Shown here piece by piece: positions 22,772 to 34,089 of a stretch of 64,000 nt of DNA. The notes under the pieces are model-generated. The model saw only the letters and a program-made list of their open reading frames with translations. It searched no databases and had not been told where the DNA came from. A program made the position numbers and the translations under genes. The number at the start of each line of letters is the position of its first letter. Within the stretch, counting starts at the first letter, position 1. The DNA comes from Theocolax elegans (lineage: Eukaryota > Arthropoda > Insecta > Hymenoptera > Cerocephalidae): the NCBI GenBank assembly GCA_026168455.1, contig CM047429.1, forward strand, positions 4,677,125 through 4,741,124, given 5' to 3'.

Positions 22772-23430
22772 ACTATCTCTGACAGCCCCCGGTAGCTCAT
22801 TCCAAAGTTTTATGGCAGATATTGTAAAGGAAGCTTTATATGAATCCCTGCAAGCAATCGGTATACCAAATACATTATCCAAACGTTTAGATCTGCGACC
22901 CTCTTCACCTAAAAACGTCAATCCATCAAATAAGTAACTAGGTCTTTGGGATGAGATCAATTTATACATAAAACAAGCAAGAAAGTATTTGCGACGGACC
23001 CTTAGTAGCAACCTAAACCTCGTAATAGGGTTGAAGAGCAACATCACGTTTAAGATGGTAAATAAATCGTACAGCGGTGTTACAGAGTCTTTGAAGTTTA
23101 GTTTCCAAATATGATAGAAGATCATAATAAACAAGACAAGCATAGTCAAAATGTGGAACGACCAAGGATCTCACCAGCAACATACGAGCCTTCTGAGGCA
23201 GACAATATCCTTTGTATCGCAAGCGATACAGAACTCCATGAACATTTGAAGAGATACGAGCAATTTGCAAGTTCCAGGTGAGATCACTAGCCAAAATCAC
23301 GCCAGGACTCTTCACAGAATCCGATAATGCAATATGATTGCCCTGAAGTAGTATAGGTGCAATAACGAAATCCTTCAGGCGCAGTGACATTTGATTTGAG
23401 GCAAATAGAATGGCTTTTGTTTTGCTGATA
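22592..23430 (-). pseudogene. LINE D/E: reverse transcriptase C-terminal domain
   Basis: Coding resumes at 23431 with ISKTKAILFASNQMSLRLKD, then SPGVILASDLTWNLQIARIS and SLVVPHFDYACLVYYDLL. After a frameshift near 23060 it continues with YLFDGLTFLGEEGRRSKRLD and SAIKLWNELPGAVRDSL, and stops at 22592. It is the direct continuation of the frame that ends at 28113 (GLKL). The last about 45 codons lie in the palindrome. Confidence 0.85.
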
Positions 23431-23434
23431 TTAA

Positions 23435-23468
23435 GGGGATATCCTCGTATAGATCGATCGAAAAATCG
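23435..23468 (+). repeat. left terminal inverted repeat
   Basis: The end is GGGGATATCC next to TTAA, followed by TCGTATAGATCGATCGAAAA. It pairs with 28075-28108 over about 32 bases with a 2-base indel and a few substitutions. Confidence 0.8.
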
Positions 23469-23489
23469 ATTTTTTTTATTACATAAGTC

Positions 23490-23894
23490 GATAGTATAAC
23501 ACGTCAATAGTAAACACCTTCTTCCAATCTACCAAGATCTTTCCAAAGATGATTTATTGGAAAGATGTTTAGGTGGCTACACTCAAAACGCTAACGAGAG
23601 TTTTAATGCGCTCGTGTGGCGTTTAGCACCAAAACACTTGCATTGTGGCGCAAAGACCGTGGAAATTGCTGCTTATATAGCTGCCGTAGTTTTTAATGAC
23701 GGATACAATGCAGTTTTGAAGATGATGACACTTACGCCAAGAACACCGACGCTGAACGAGTAACACGGCAAAACATCAGAACGGAGAGCGCATCCAAGGA
23801 AGCTCGATTGGTCAGAAAAAGGAAAACTGCATCTGAAAATCAGCATTTCGAAGAACAAGAAGGGCTTCTTTATGGAGCAGGCATTGCTGAATAG
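23490..23894 (+). pseudogene. transposase C-terminal fragment (Mutator/Kolobok-like DDE type)
   Basis: The plus-strand frame reads LLPIYQDLSKDDLLERCLGG, then YTQNANESFNALVWRLAPKH and TVEIAAYIAAVVFNDGYNAV. A shift near 23730 moves the rest into another frame, which ends EEQEGLLYGAGIAE and a TAG at 23892. The CL-G-TQN-NES-N pattern, with a Glu in the place of the third catalytic acidic residue, and the YGAGIA ending match the C-terminus of animal transposases annotated as Mutator-like domain. The N-terminal two thirds are missing. Confidence 0.7.
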
Positions 23895-23951
23895 TACAAA
23901 AGTCAATTAGTAGCTGTAAGTATGAAAAAATTCTAACTGTAAGTATAAAAA

Positions 23952-25809
23952 AATTTAATTAGCTAGTTGACAAACCTAAAGGATTTTGTTTTAAAAAATT
24001 ATTTAATAACTCTTCTGCAATTATAAAAAAAAACTTTTATTAATTTTTTTTCAAAAGTCCGCCATTTATTCAAACTTTTTTTTGACATTTCAAATTTAGG
24101 TAAGTGGACGAGGAATTGGTATAATAATGTCAAAAAACTTTGTTTCTTATGTTTCAGAATGACAGCAACAACGAAACATGGCGCCAATTGAGACCAAAAA
24201 AAATATATCTTTACCTTGAATTTGATTACGTGGCTCACCTAATTAACATTATGTATATATCAAAAATTTTTATGTATCTACAAACTATAAGAAACTACGT
24301 AAAAAAATTTTCAAATAAAAATATTGAATAATTTCTTTTAAAAAAATTCCTAAAGTTTGTCTTTATACGATTTATAAATTGTTTCCTTTGCTTGTAAATA
24401 ACATGTGATTATTGTTATCGTATACTGTGACGTGTCCACTGGGAATTAGGGTGGAGTCACGATTTAAACACAAATCAAACAACTTAGTTAAAAAAAAAGA
24501 GATTGCAGGTTTATTGCACTTAATATGCTCTCGAGTATTACACGGCAAAGCAGCGGTTTTGCCGTTCAAAGAAAATGCCAGTCACGTTGGCCGCGGTCGC
24601 TCGCGTTCGCGCGATTGCGGGCCGTCCCGCACCTAACTACGCGTCGCGCACACACACTTCAAGGAAGCTGGATTTGGGAGGAAGGAGCACGGCTCACCTG
24701 GACGCTCGTCAAAAGATCGATGGTCGGTCGCAGTCTGTGGATTATTGGCACGCACGAAGCGAGAGAGTTTCTCCTATGCGTATTGCGCATGCGCGCCTAC
24801 TCTCGGTGAATCGTCGGTGAATCGTCGTCGTCCTTTGGAGTGCCGCCGAGGTAATTTATCTGCTTTCCTCGGGCTCTATGTAGATGTTTAGCTGTGCCTG
24901 CCATAACCTCAAACTAGACCTGTCATCTCCTTTTCTTTTGGTCCTGCTGCATACCTGGGAGAAGCTATGCTTGGTTATAGCTTCTCCATCCTCGTCCCTT
25001 AATAGTCGACCAACTTGGTAATTAATTACCGTTTCAGGTACTCTGGTTGGCAGTACACCGTTGCTTGAGCGCAAGGGCGCTACACCCATTCCAAGGCCTG
25101 GAGTCTTCACCTAGGCTGCTCAACATCGGAGGCTTCTCTTGGGTGCTGGAGAGGGCATTCAAGGCTGGAAGGGACCTGGGGATACAGTACGGGTCATTCC
25201 TGGTGCTGGACAAGGCATTAGGATGCTGGATCAACGGAGCAGTGTGTGTGTGTGTGCAATTAAGCGCAGTCAGGAGTCGCATCTCCTTTGCTTCGAGTTC
25301 TCCTGCTTACTACGCACTGTAAGCCTATATCGGTTTCACACATTCGCATATGTGTGTCTATTAGGACTTGATTGGTATGTATAGCACGCTTACTTCGCAT
25401 AGAAAGCTTGACAGGTGCTATACTATACATTGTCTCACTATTTTATTTCTAAGTGACATGTAGTATAAATACAATGTCACAATACATATGTGTAATTGCC
25501 CAATTTATTGTTTAAATGTACTTTATTTTTACCGTAAAAAGCATATTCGACCCTGCGCGGCACGCTCCCGTGAATGGGCAAATGCGGGAGAGTGCCTCGT
25601 AGTGTCCTGGTCATCGATTTCAGCTAAATCGGAAATATTATATTTATAAATTGTTTTCTTTGCTTGGAAATAACATGTGATTAATGTTATACGCGAATAT
25701 TAAACGCGTTTTTCTCGAAAACTCTATTTTTCGATTTTCCAAATTGGCGCCACTGATTACTCAGCGAGTTTTGAAGCTATTGAAAAAAAATTTATATCAT
25801 TTTAAAGGA
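23952..25809 (+). repeat. 1.86-kb tandem unit 1
   Basis: The unit begins AATTTAATTAGCTAG and contains about 400 bp of AT-rich sequence, a 50-base word (24371-24420), a GC-richer island of about 1.2 kb, a second copy of that 50-base word (25643-25692) and about 115 bp more. It repeats at 25810 and 27666 with near identity. Its many short ORFs are the same in each copy but show no recognisable protein. The island has TGTGACGTGTCC at 24427, reminiscent of an LTR start, but no matching end or target duplication was found. Confidence 0.85.
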
Positions 25810-27665
25810 AATTTAATTAGCTAGTCGACAAACCTAAAGAATTTTGTTTTAAAAAATTATATAATAACTCTTCTGCAATAATAAAAAAAAACTTTTATGA
25901 ATTTTTTTTCAAAAGTCCGCCATTTTTTTAAACTTTTTTTTGACATTTCAAATTTAGGTAAGTGGACGAGGAATTGGTATAATAATGTCAAAAATCTTTG
26001 TTTCTTATGTTTCAGAATGACAGCAACAACGAAACATGGCGCCGATTGAGACCAAAAAAAATATATCTTTACCTTGAATTTGATTACGTGGCTCACCTAA
26101 TTAACATTATGTATATATCAAAAATTTTTATGTATCTACAAACTATAAGAAACTACGTAAAAAAATTTTCAAATAAAAATATTGAATAATTTCTTTTAAA
26201 AAAATTCCTAAAGTTTGTCTTTATACGATTTATAAATTGTTTCCTTTGCTTGTAAATATCATGTGATTATTGTTATCGTATACTGTGACGTGTCCACTGG
26301 GAATTAGGGTGGAGTCACGATTTAAACACAAATCAAACAACTTAGTTAAAAAAAAAGAGATTGCAGGTTTATTGCACTTAATATGCTCTCGAGTATTACA
26401 CGGCAAAGCAGCGGTTTTGCCGTTCAAAGAAAATGCCAGTCACGTTGGCCGCGGTCGCTCGCGTTCGCGCGATTGCGGGCCGTCCCGCACCTAACTACGC
26501 GTCGCGCACACACACTTCAAGGAAGCTGGATTTGGGAGGAAGGAGCACGGCTCACCTGGACGCTCGTCAAAAGATCGATGGTCGGTCGCAGTCTGTGGAT
26601 TATTGGCACGCACGAAGCGAGAGAGTTTCTCCTATGCGTATTGCGCATGCGCGCCTACTCTCGGTGAATCGTCGGTGAATCGTCGTCGTCCTTTGGAGTG
26701 CCGCCGAGGTAATTTATCTGCTTTCCTCGGGCTCTATGTAGATGTTTAGCTGTGCCTGCCATAACCTCAAACTAGACCTGTCATCTCCTTTTCTTTTGGT
26801 CCTGCTACATACCTGGGAGAAGCTATGCTTGGTTATAGCTTCTCCATCCTCGTCCCTTAATAGTCGACCAACTTGGTAATTAATTACCGTTTCAGGTACT
26901 CTGGTTGGCAGTACACCGTTGCTTGAGCGCAAGGGCGCTACACCCATTCCAAGGCCTGGAGTCTTCACCTAGGCTGCTCAACATCGGAGGCTTCTCTTGG
27001 GTGCTGGAGAGGGCATTCAAGGCTGGATGGGACCTGGGGATACAGTACGGGTCATTCCTGGTGCTGGACAAGGCATTAGGATGCTGGATCAACGGAGCAG
27101 TGTGTGTGTGTGCAATTAAGCGCAGTCAGGAGTCGCATCTCCTTTGCTTCGAGTTCTCCTGCTTACTACGCACTGTAAGCCTATATCGGTTTCACACATT
27201 CGCATATGTGTGTCTATTAGGACTTGATTGGTATGTATAGCACGCTTACTTCGCATAGAAAGCTTGACAGGTGCTATACTATACATTGTTTCACTATTTT
27301 ATTTCTAAGTGACATGTAGTATAAAATCAATGTCACAATACATATGTGTAATTGCCCAATTTATTGTTTAAATGTACTTTATTTTTACCGTAAAAAGCAT
27401 ATTCGACCCTGCGCGGCACGCTCCCGTGAATGGGCAAATGCGGGCGAGTGCCTCGTAGTGTCCTGGTCATCGATTTCAGCTAAATCGGAAATATTATATT
27501 TATAAATTGTTTTCTTTGCTTGGAAATAACATGTGATTAATGTTATACGCGAATATTAAACGCGTTTTTCTCGAAAACTCTATTTTTCGATTTTCCAAAT
27601 TGGCGCCACTGATTACTCAGCGAGTTTTGAAGCTATTGAAAAAAAATTTATATCATTTTAAAGGA
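25810..27665 (+). repeat. 1.86-kb tandem unit 2
   Basis: Second copy, offset 1858 bases from unit 1. It differs by scattered substitutions and small indels, for example a shorter GT run near 27102. The order of its internal parts is unchanged. Confidence 0.85.
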
Positions 27666-28074
27666 AATTTAATTAGCTAGTCGACAAACCTAAAGAATTT
27701 TGTTTTAAAAAATTATTTAATAACTCTTCTGCAATAATAAAAAAAAACTTTTATTAATTTTTTTTCAAAAGCCCGCCATTTATTCAAACTTTTTTTTGAC
27801 ATTTCAAATTTAGGTAAGTGGACGAGGAATTGGTATAATAATGTCAAAAAACTTTGTTTCTTATGTTTCAGAATGACAGCAACAACGAAACATGGCGCCA
27901 ATTGAGACCAAAAAAAATATATCTTTACCTTGAATTTGATTACGTGGCTCACCTAATTAACATTATGTATATATCAAAAATTTTTATGTATCTACAAACT
28001 ATAAGAAACTACGTAAAAAAATTTTCAAATAAAAATATTGAATAATTTCTTTTAAAAAAATTCCTAAAGTTTGT
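27666..28074 (+). repeat. 1.86-kb tandem unit 3, truncated
   Basis: The first about 409 bases of the unit, offset 1856 from unit 2. It runs to GTTTGTCTT, where it meets the right terminal repeat of the transposon. This suggests the partial unit preserves the original sequence next to that end. Confidence 0.8.
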
Positions 28075-28108
28075 CTTCATTTTTCGCGATCTATATGAGG
28101 ATACACCC
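28075..28108 (-). repeat. right terminal inverted repeat
   Basis: Read on the minus strand it begins GGGTGTATCCTCATATAGAT followed by CGCGAAAAATG, matching the left end. It is followed on the plus strand by TTAA (28109-28112). Confidence 0.8.
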
Positions 28109-28112
28109 TTAA

Positions 28113-29346
28113 GCTTCAAACCATTTTCAGAGACCCATTCCACTATCGATTCTATATCAGCATTTAGCTTACAAATAGTCTCATTTATTTGTGCAGGTCT
28201 ACATTGAATGTAGATCTTCAAATCATCTGCAAATAACATAGATTTAGAGAACTTAATAGCCTTAACAATGGAGTTTATGTAAATCAAAAAGATTATAGGG
28301 CCCGGAGTAGATCCCTGTGGTACACCCTATGTTACTGGTAGAAACGAAGAGGGTGAGTTGTCCAAATTTAACACTGCCTGAGTACGCCCAGGTAGATAAG
28401 AATATATCCAATTCAAAGCTAACGGGGAGAAATTAAGCTCTTTAAGTCTAGATAACAATATTGTATGATTTATTGTATCAAAGGCGCGGCTCATGTCAAA
28501 CAATACCATAAGAGTAACCATACCTTGTTCAAATCCCAGGCGAATATCATCAGTTGTTTTTAATAAATCAGCCTGAGTACTATAGCCACCACGAAAGCCT
28601 GATTGAAAAGGTGAAAGCAAAAATGTAGATTCTAAATAGTCAACAAGTTGATTAGTAATAATAGAATCAAACACTTTAGCAAAATGGGGTAGCTGTGCGA
28701 TTGGGCGAGTATCAGCCAGTGAGTGGGATACATTTGTTTTCGATAAGGGTATAACCACCGATTTCTTCCAGAGAGAAAGGTATAAACCAGAATCGATATA
28801 CCTATTGAAAAGAAAGACAAAAAATGGTACTATAGAGTGGAAAACGTCAGCAAAAAATGAAAGAGATAGTCCATCACAGCTACGACTTTTTGACTTCGGT
28901 AAACAGTTTTTCATAGCTGCAAGTACCAATGTATCATCAACATGTTGAAAAGAGAAACGTGTAGCATTGTCGTGATAAGGAAGATGTAGAATCTCTTCAA
29001 ATTGGCCTAAAGAACAAGGTGGATGGCAGCATGCTATCGTTGAGTAGTATTTGATGAGCTCCTCAGCATTGAAATAGTAAAGGGGGGACTCGGTCTTAGG
29101 CTTTGTCAGACCATGGTTACGTAATACCTTCCAGTAAGAGGCCGAGTCATAAGCATCATTCAGAGTGTTAACGATATATAAATCACGTGCCTTTTTAATT
29201 TCTAACTTTAACTGCTTGCATAAGGATTTATATTGGATAAGTAATGTGTTATTGCCTTGTCTACGTGATTTTTTATATAAACGATCACGTATACGACACC
29301 TCTCTCTAAGTTCCTCTGTGAACCATTTGGCAGGCATCCTTTTCAA
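28113..29346 (-). pseudogene. LINE D/E: reverse transcriptase catalytic part
   Basis: The 339-codon frame (29346-28327) has WFTEELRERCRIRDRLYKKS, SRSCDGLSLSFFADVF, DTRPIAQLPHFAKVFDSIIT, SPFQSGFRGGYSTQADLLKT and motif A LFDMSRAFDTINH. A TAG at 28327 interrupts just before motif B (GVPQGSTPGPIIFLIYIN). The next block carries the catalytic FADD (about 28225) and WVSENGLKL, where the TTAA insertion falls. It is enzymatically dead in this copy. Confidence 0.88.
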
Positions 29347-29357
29347 TGTGCGATTTA

Positions 29358-30228
29358 CTATAGGGGCATGGACATCAAGCAGATTGATGGTTTTGTCTCT
29401 AAAATATCCAGAAGAGAATCTACATTAATTTGATCATTATGCAGAGAAACATTGTCATTGAGGTATGATAGGAGTGCAGCGGAAAATAGTTGGGGATTAA
29501 AGCCAGTAAAACGACGAGAAGACAATGACAACTGAGGCTTAACAGGCATATCCAACTTATAATCTAGAATCAGGAAATAGTGACAGTTAATAAACGGGGT
29601 CCGAGACTTATAGTAAGCTATAACCTTCTCTTCCGAATCAACCATGATTACATCATGATGGGTAGGACCATATGGAATCGAATACAAATTTAGATCACCA
29701 ATCAAGCCTCTAAGATGACACGCATAATAACTGTCACTGGTTAAATCTGAATTCAGATCACCTGCCAAAATGACATAATATAAATGAATATAATTACTAA
29801 GCATCTGGAATACACTAGACAAGACATGGCCCTTAGGACGTCGATAAACAGAAATTAACAGGATTTTCTGATTAGAACATGGAGATATCTCAAGAAATAG
29901 AAATTCATTGGCATTGATATCAGTATTGTCAGATTTGGATAGGATTTTGAATGGTATAGATTTCCGAATATAACATGCCACTCCACCTCCCTGAACAAAC
30001 TCTCTTTCCCTTTTCCGATTTGATGCCTCTGTCGTTCCTGATTAGAATGAAATCATTAATGCTAAAAAGAGAGGTCGGCTGTCTCGAGGTAAGCCATGTC
30101 TCAGAGACAGAGAGTATATCGATAGATTCATTCACAATAAAATCCCTAACTTCATTGAAATGTTCTTTTAAAGAATTGACATTAATCTGAGCTACTCTTA
30201 GATGTGGATATGCAGAATGATGCACCAA
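29358..30228 (-). pseudogene. LINE D/E: APE-type endonuclease
   Basis: The frame starts at 30228 with LRVAQINVNSLKEHFNEV and has ILSVSETWLTS, with the metal-binding Glu. It shifts near 30000 in an A-run, then continues as GGVACYIRK (from 29981), SVYRRPKGHVLSS, the catalytic AGDLNSDLTSD and THHDVIMVD. In the first catalytic motif GDLN replaces the more usual GDFN. A second shift near 29355 leads into the reverse transcriptase linker (LKRMPAKWFTEE). Confidence 0.85.
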
Positions 30229-30262
30229 AGAATTCGCGTGTATTTATTTGTACATCTAACCG

Positions 30263-31360
30263 TCAATGCAATTTGCTCAAATCTTGCATTGTACCAATGG
30301 TAATGATTTCAGCATGATCATTTCGACGAATATATATCAGTCCATTTCTGGACCAAACATGTTTAAAATTTAACTCACGAGCCTTCTGTTTAGTTTGAAG
30401 AAGTAATCTATACAGGGCTGGTGGCAGCATGTCATACATTTTTAATACCGGACCTTTATCAGAGACAATTTCATTTTGATTCGAGACTAGACTACTATAT
30501 AAGATATCCTTAAATTCGCGCTTCACCTTGAGAACATGTTCCTTAATATCGAACGATTTAAATTTAACAATATATGACAAAAACTTAGGTGCAAAGGTAT
30601 GAAGCGGATTTGTTTAATTCAGTGCGTTTGGGTAAAAATTGGCGAATCTCGATAATATCACTCTCGAAGCAGGATAAATTCATACACCTTAAAATGGATA
30701 AAACCAGATCCCTGGGAGATAACGACGTATTCCCAGGTATGCCTGATATCTTTAATTCTGATCCCAAAGGCAAAGAACATGTTGACTTCAACTCCTCCAG
30801 CTGAGCCTCGATTTTATCCATACGAGCGGCATTATCGCCCAAAAGTGATTTTAATGAATCAAGTTGATTTGTAACTTCACTGTGATTCCGAGACATCTTA
30901 GAAAAAATCATTGCCAATTTGTCGGAATCTGACATTTTCGACCAATCAATTTGAACAGATTGGGATGATGATTGCGACGTGGAGGGACTTGATTCCATAA
31001 TCGGCAAGGTAGATGGTAAACCGTCAGAAATAGAAAAATTATTAGTGGTGGACATGTCTAGTGGTAGACTCAAAAGATGCTCAGAATCAGAATTCGAATT
31101 GCTGTCAATATTGCGAAATCTATCGAAACTCTGTGATCTACTAGATGGAGAGGTCGGTCTATCGTTCAGAGTATACTGGTGATTACGATCATCAATACGA
31201 ATAGATCGCACACAACAATTATCTGCTGGTTTTTTTTGAAATAAAACTAATAGCACAACCAGGATGAAACGATTTGCCACAGAATCGACATCTACGACTC
31301 TCGTTAACGATATTTTTATTGCATCTAGCACAGAACGGCCTTTGAAACTAAAATACATAA
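30263..31360 (-). pseudogene. LINE D/E: ORF1 (PHD-like finger, coiled coil, FP-like tail)
   Basis: Near 31345-31245 one frame encodes FCARCNKNIVNESRRCRFCG and then KSFHPGCAISF, a PHD-like cysteine pattern. A shift in an A-run at about 31232 moves into the frame of 257 codons, with a Ser-rich segment and a coiled coil (ARMDKIEAQLEELKSTC, about residues 183-199). A second shift near 30583 leads to 30580-30263, with LPPALYRLLLQTKQKARELN and HVWSRNGLIYIRRND, the nucleic-acid-binding tail shared with LINE B. The stop at 30263 is 35 bases before the ORF2 start. Confidence 0.78.
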
Positions 31361-32439
31361 AAACATAAATAAAAACAAAGATTACTAAAGGACAAAACAG
31401 ATAAATAGATTAATAATTTAATAATTTAAATCAAATCAAATACAGGTTAAATGCCAAACGAAAATTGAGCCTAATGTATAATTATCAGAGATCATAAAAC
31501 AAAGCACCAATCAAGTTAACATCTAACGCTTGATCATACTATAATAATACAGAATAATAAGGTGCTACACTAAAATTTAATGTAATGTGTATGATATAAT
31601 AACATAACCATAGGAATAAGAATAAAAATACATATTATTGTTCACTCAAACTTAATTATCTAATACTGATTATTACTTCTCTCTTGTTTTTATAAGCACT
31701 ACATAAATAATGAAGGCAAAAAAATCCTCAAATGTAGGAACTTACGAATATGTGTAACTACCGATTAGAACTGTGTATATAGAAATAAATATATTACCAA
31801 TAATAGCAATAAAAGCAATAAAATGTAAAAAGAAATACGCTCGTGTACACACATGTATAGTATATGAGAGAGAGAGAGAGAGAGAGGGACCAAAATAGAT
31901 AGATAGATAGATCTTTTTTAGGTTACATGAGGGTAGAAACCCCATAAACACCACTTACACATACAAAATAATAAATAACAATAAAAATAGATAAATAAAC
32001 AACAAATAATAACTAACAAAATGTATGTAAATAAATAAATAAATAGACTATAAATGTATAAACATACTAAGATAGCGCTATAGGTGGTTCCATTACATAT
32101 AAAATACAACAATCGACTAGATAAAAAATAAATACATATGACGCAAACAGGTATCACGCAAAGAGCTTAACGGATATCAGTAATATGGAGACGGCTCAGG
32201 TTTTCACAAACTACCCTTTCTTCCCAGGCTGCGCAGTCGAGACCCAGCAAATGATCAAAAATGGATGTTTTAACCCATTTCTTTCTAAGCGGGCATTTTA
32301 TAGTCCATTGGTTTTTTGTCTAGAAAATTGTCAAAAAAAAAAAAAAAAAAAACAAAAATAACCAGAAGCACTTTTCTGAACTAAGAGTAAAGTACTGAAC
32401 TACACTCTTAATAAAAAAACTGAAAAAACAACAGTCATA
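31361..32439. other. non-coding spacer with simple repeats
   Basis: It holds a GA run (about 31867-31888), a GATA run (about 31896-31912), TAAA-type repeats near 32030 and a long A-run (about 32333-32352). No gene was recognised. The last hundred bases may be the 5' part of the following LINE. Confidence 0.5.
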
Positions 32440-32970
32440 TTGGAAATAACTGGTGAAATTCACAATTATATTAATGAAAACAGAAATAGATTATTTGTTG
32501 GATACCAAAATTGTAAGGTTTATGATGTAATAAACATCAAACCTTGTTACAATTGCGGTAGATTTGGTCACAATAGTTATAAATGTAGAAATTCGACTAT
32601 TTGCTTAAAGTGTGCGGGTAGTCATTCAACGAGTAAGTGCGAAAGAAATAATTTATGCTGTGCTAATTGTAAATTTAGTAATGAGAAATATAAGAAGAAA
32701 TATGACACTTGTCATATAATAACAGATAGCGAATCTTGTGAAATTTTAAAAACTAAGTTAAAAAATTGTATAAGTATGACAGACTATGTAGTCAAACCTT
32801 ATGTACCAAGATATGTAGGTAATGCAGAACACTACAGCAAAAACTATCTAAGCACAAATAATACACTCGCAAGAAACAATGGTAATGAAGGAAAAAGGAA
32901 GAAATTAACATTATCGACGACATCATTAAGTTCTAGATCAAGATCAGGCAGCACATCTTCAGTTTTTTAG
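32440..32970 (+). pseudogene. LINE F: ORF1 with CCHC zinc knuckles
   Basis: A 176-codon frame with CYNCGRFGHNSYKC (C-x2-C-x4-H-x4-C, residues 36-49), CLKCAGSHSTSKC (55-67) and a third cysteine cluster starting at residue 73. The C-terminus is Ser/Arg-rich. This is the Gag-like RNA-binding protein of I/Jockey-type LINEs, but only the knuckle region and tail are present, so the N-terminal half was lost or lies out of frame before 32440. Its TAG stop (32968-32970) is followed at once by the ATG of ORF2, a layout suited to reinitiation. Confidence 0.8.
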
Positions 32971-34089
32971 ATGAATAGTGACTTTAATATACATGAAACA
33001 ACATTTTGTTCATGTCAAGAATTGAACGATGTTATTAATTCAAATCAGAATTTAAGTTTGTACGTAAATATCCGTAGCTTAAATGCTAACTTGTTTAAAC
33101 TTGAATGTTATATTGTTAATTTGAAAACTAAACCATGTGTCATAGTTTGTACAGAAACTTGGAATTTAATATGCCCTCAACTACTCTGTATACCAGGTTA
33201 TAAAATTTACTATAATGAAAGTTATATAAATAAATCTGATGGAGTCGTTTTATATATACTAGAAAATTTAAATGAATGTTCGGAAATTATTACTTCTGGT
33301 CGATTGAGAATATTAAATTCTAAGTTTAATATAAAAGATGAAAATATTAATATTTCGTCTCTATATAGATCACATGATTATCCTAAAACTGAATTTATAC
33401 TTGACTTGAAAAACTTTATTAATTCATACGATTTTGGCAAACACCATATAATTGTAGGAGATTTTAATATAGACATATTAAATAACAGTATTATTAGTCA
33501 AGAATTTTTAGAAAATTTACTTGAAAAAATGTATGTTCCTGGTTTTGTGGGTATAACTAGGCCTGCTGATAACAATACACTTAATGGTACATGCACAGAT
33601 AATTTCTTCATTAAAAACAATTCCTTAAATTATAATACATATAAAATTAATTGCATTTTCACAGCTCATTATCCTCTTTTTATGATTATAAATGACAATT
33701 TTACCGTGAAACAAAATAATAATGTATATCAGAAAATAAATTATAATAAATTAATTGCAACGGCTAAGAAAACTAACTGGAATAAAATAACAGATATAAT
33801 TGATCCAAATAAAGCTACTGACTTATTAATAACATTAATCAGTAATTGTGTTGAAAAATCTTATTGTAATAATACAAAAAACAATACTGGTAAAAGCTTT
33901 ATTAAACCCAGGAAAAATTGGATAACAAATGCTATAATGGTATCTTGCAAGAAAAAAGAACAACTTTATGAAGCATGGCAAATGAATTTAAATAATGTCG
34001 AACTAAAAAATGAGTATAAAAATTATGTTAAGACGCTAGATAAAATAATAAAAAATGCCAATTTAAGTATGAACAAAATTGTTTCTTAA
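32971..34089 (+). pseudogene. LINE F: APE-type endonuclease and linker
   Basis: A 372-codon frame starts directly after the ORF1 stop. It has YVNIRSLNANLFKLECYIVN, the metal-binding Glu in CTETWN (about residue 66), SLYRSHDYPKTEF, the catalytic GDFNIDIL (about 163-170) and FTAHYPLFMI with the His. The end carries FIKPRKNWITNAIMVSCKKK, the linker typical before the reverse transcriptase. A 1- or 2-base loss near 34072 ends the frame at 34089; the other frame continues without a gap. Confidence 0.85.

Larger units (their letters stand above)
23435..28108 (+). mobile_element. 4.67-kb DNA transposon with TTAA target duplication
   Basis: TTAA occurs at 23431-23434 and 28109-28112. The termini are imperfect inverted repeats of about 32 bases: the left begins GGGGATATCCTCGTATAGAT, and the right, reversed, begins GGGTGTATCCTCATATAGAT. 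Removing the element and one TTAA leaves a continuous LINE reading frame (GLKL followed by NISKTK). Inside are the C-terminal end of a transposase next to the left end and 2.2 tandem copies of a 1.86-kb unit. TTAA duplication is used by piggyBac and Kolobok elements. The transposase piece argues against piggyBac. Confidence 0.85.
21536..31360 (-). mobile_element. LINE D/E, one long element split by a DNA transposon
   Basis: ORF1 (31358-30263), endonuclease (30228-29358), reverse transcriptase (29346-28113) and C-terminal domain (23430-22592) lie in order on the minus strand. They are interrupted between adjacent codons by the TTAA-flanked insertion 23435-28108. The 3' UTR runs to an AATAAA-type end near 21541, followed by a GA microsatellite. 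It belongs to the same group as LINE B. The coding parts carry several frameshifts and stops, so it is inactive. Confidence 0.8.

Noticed and set aside
24412..25384. Several 60-94 codon ORFs in the GC-rich island of the 1.86-kb unit
   Set aside because: They overlap on both strands without any recognised motif, and GC-rich DNA gives long chance frames.
24427..25608. Solo LTR inside the 1.86-kb unit (starts TGTGACGTGTCC)
   Set aside because: No convincing end, inverted terminal bases or target duplication. Kept only as an unexplained island.
31742..32157. Two minus-strand hydrophobic ORFs
   Set aside because: They are built from TAAA, GATA and GA simple repeats read as Tyr, Leu, Ile and Ser.
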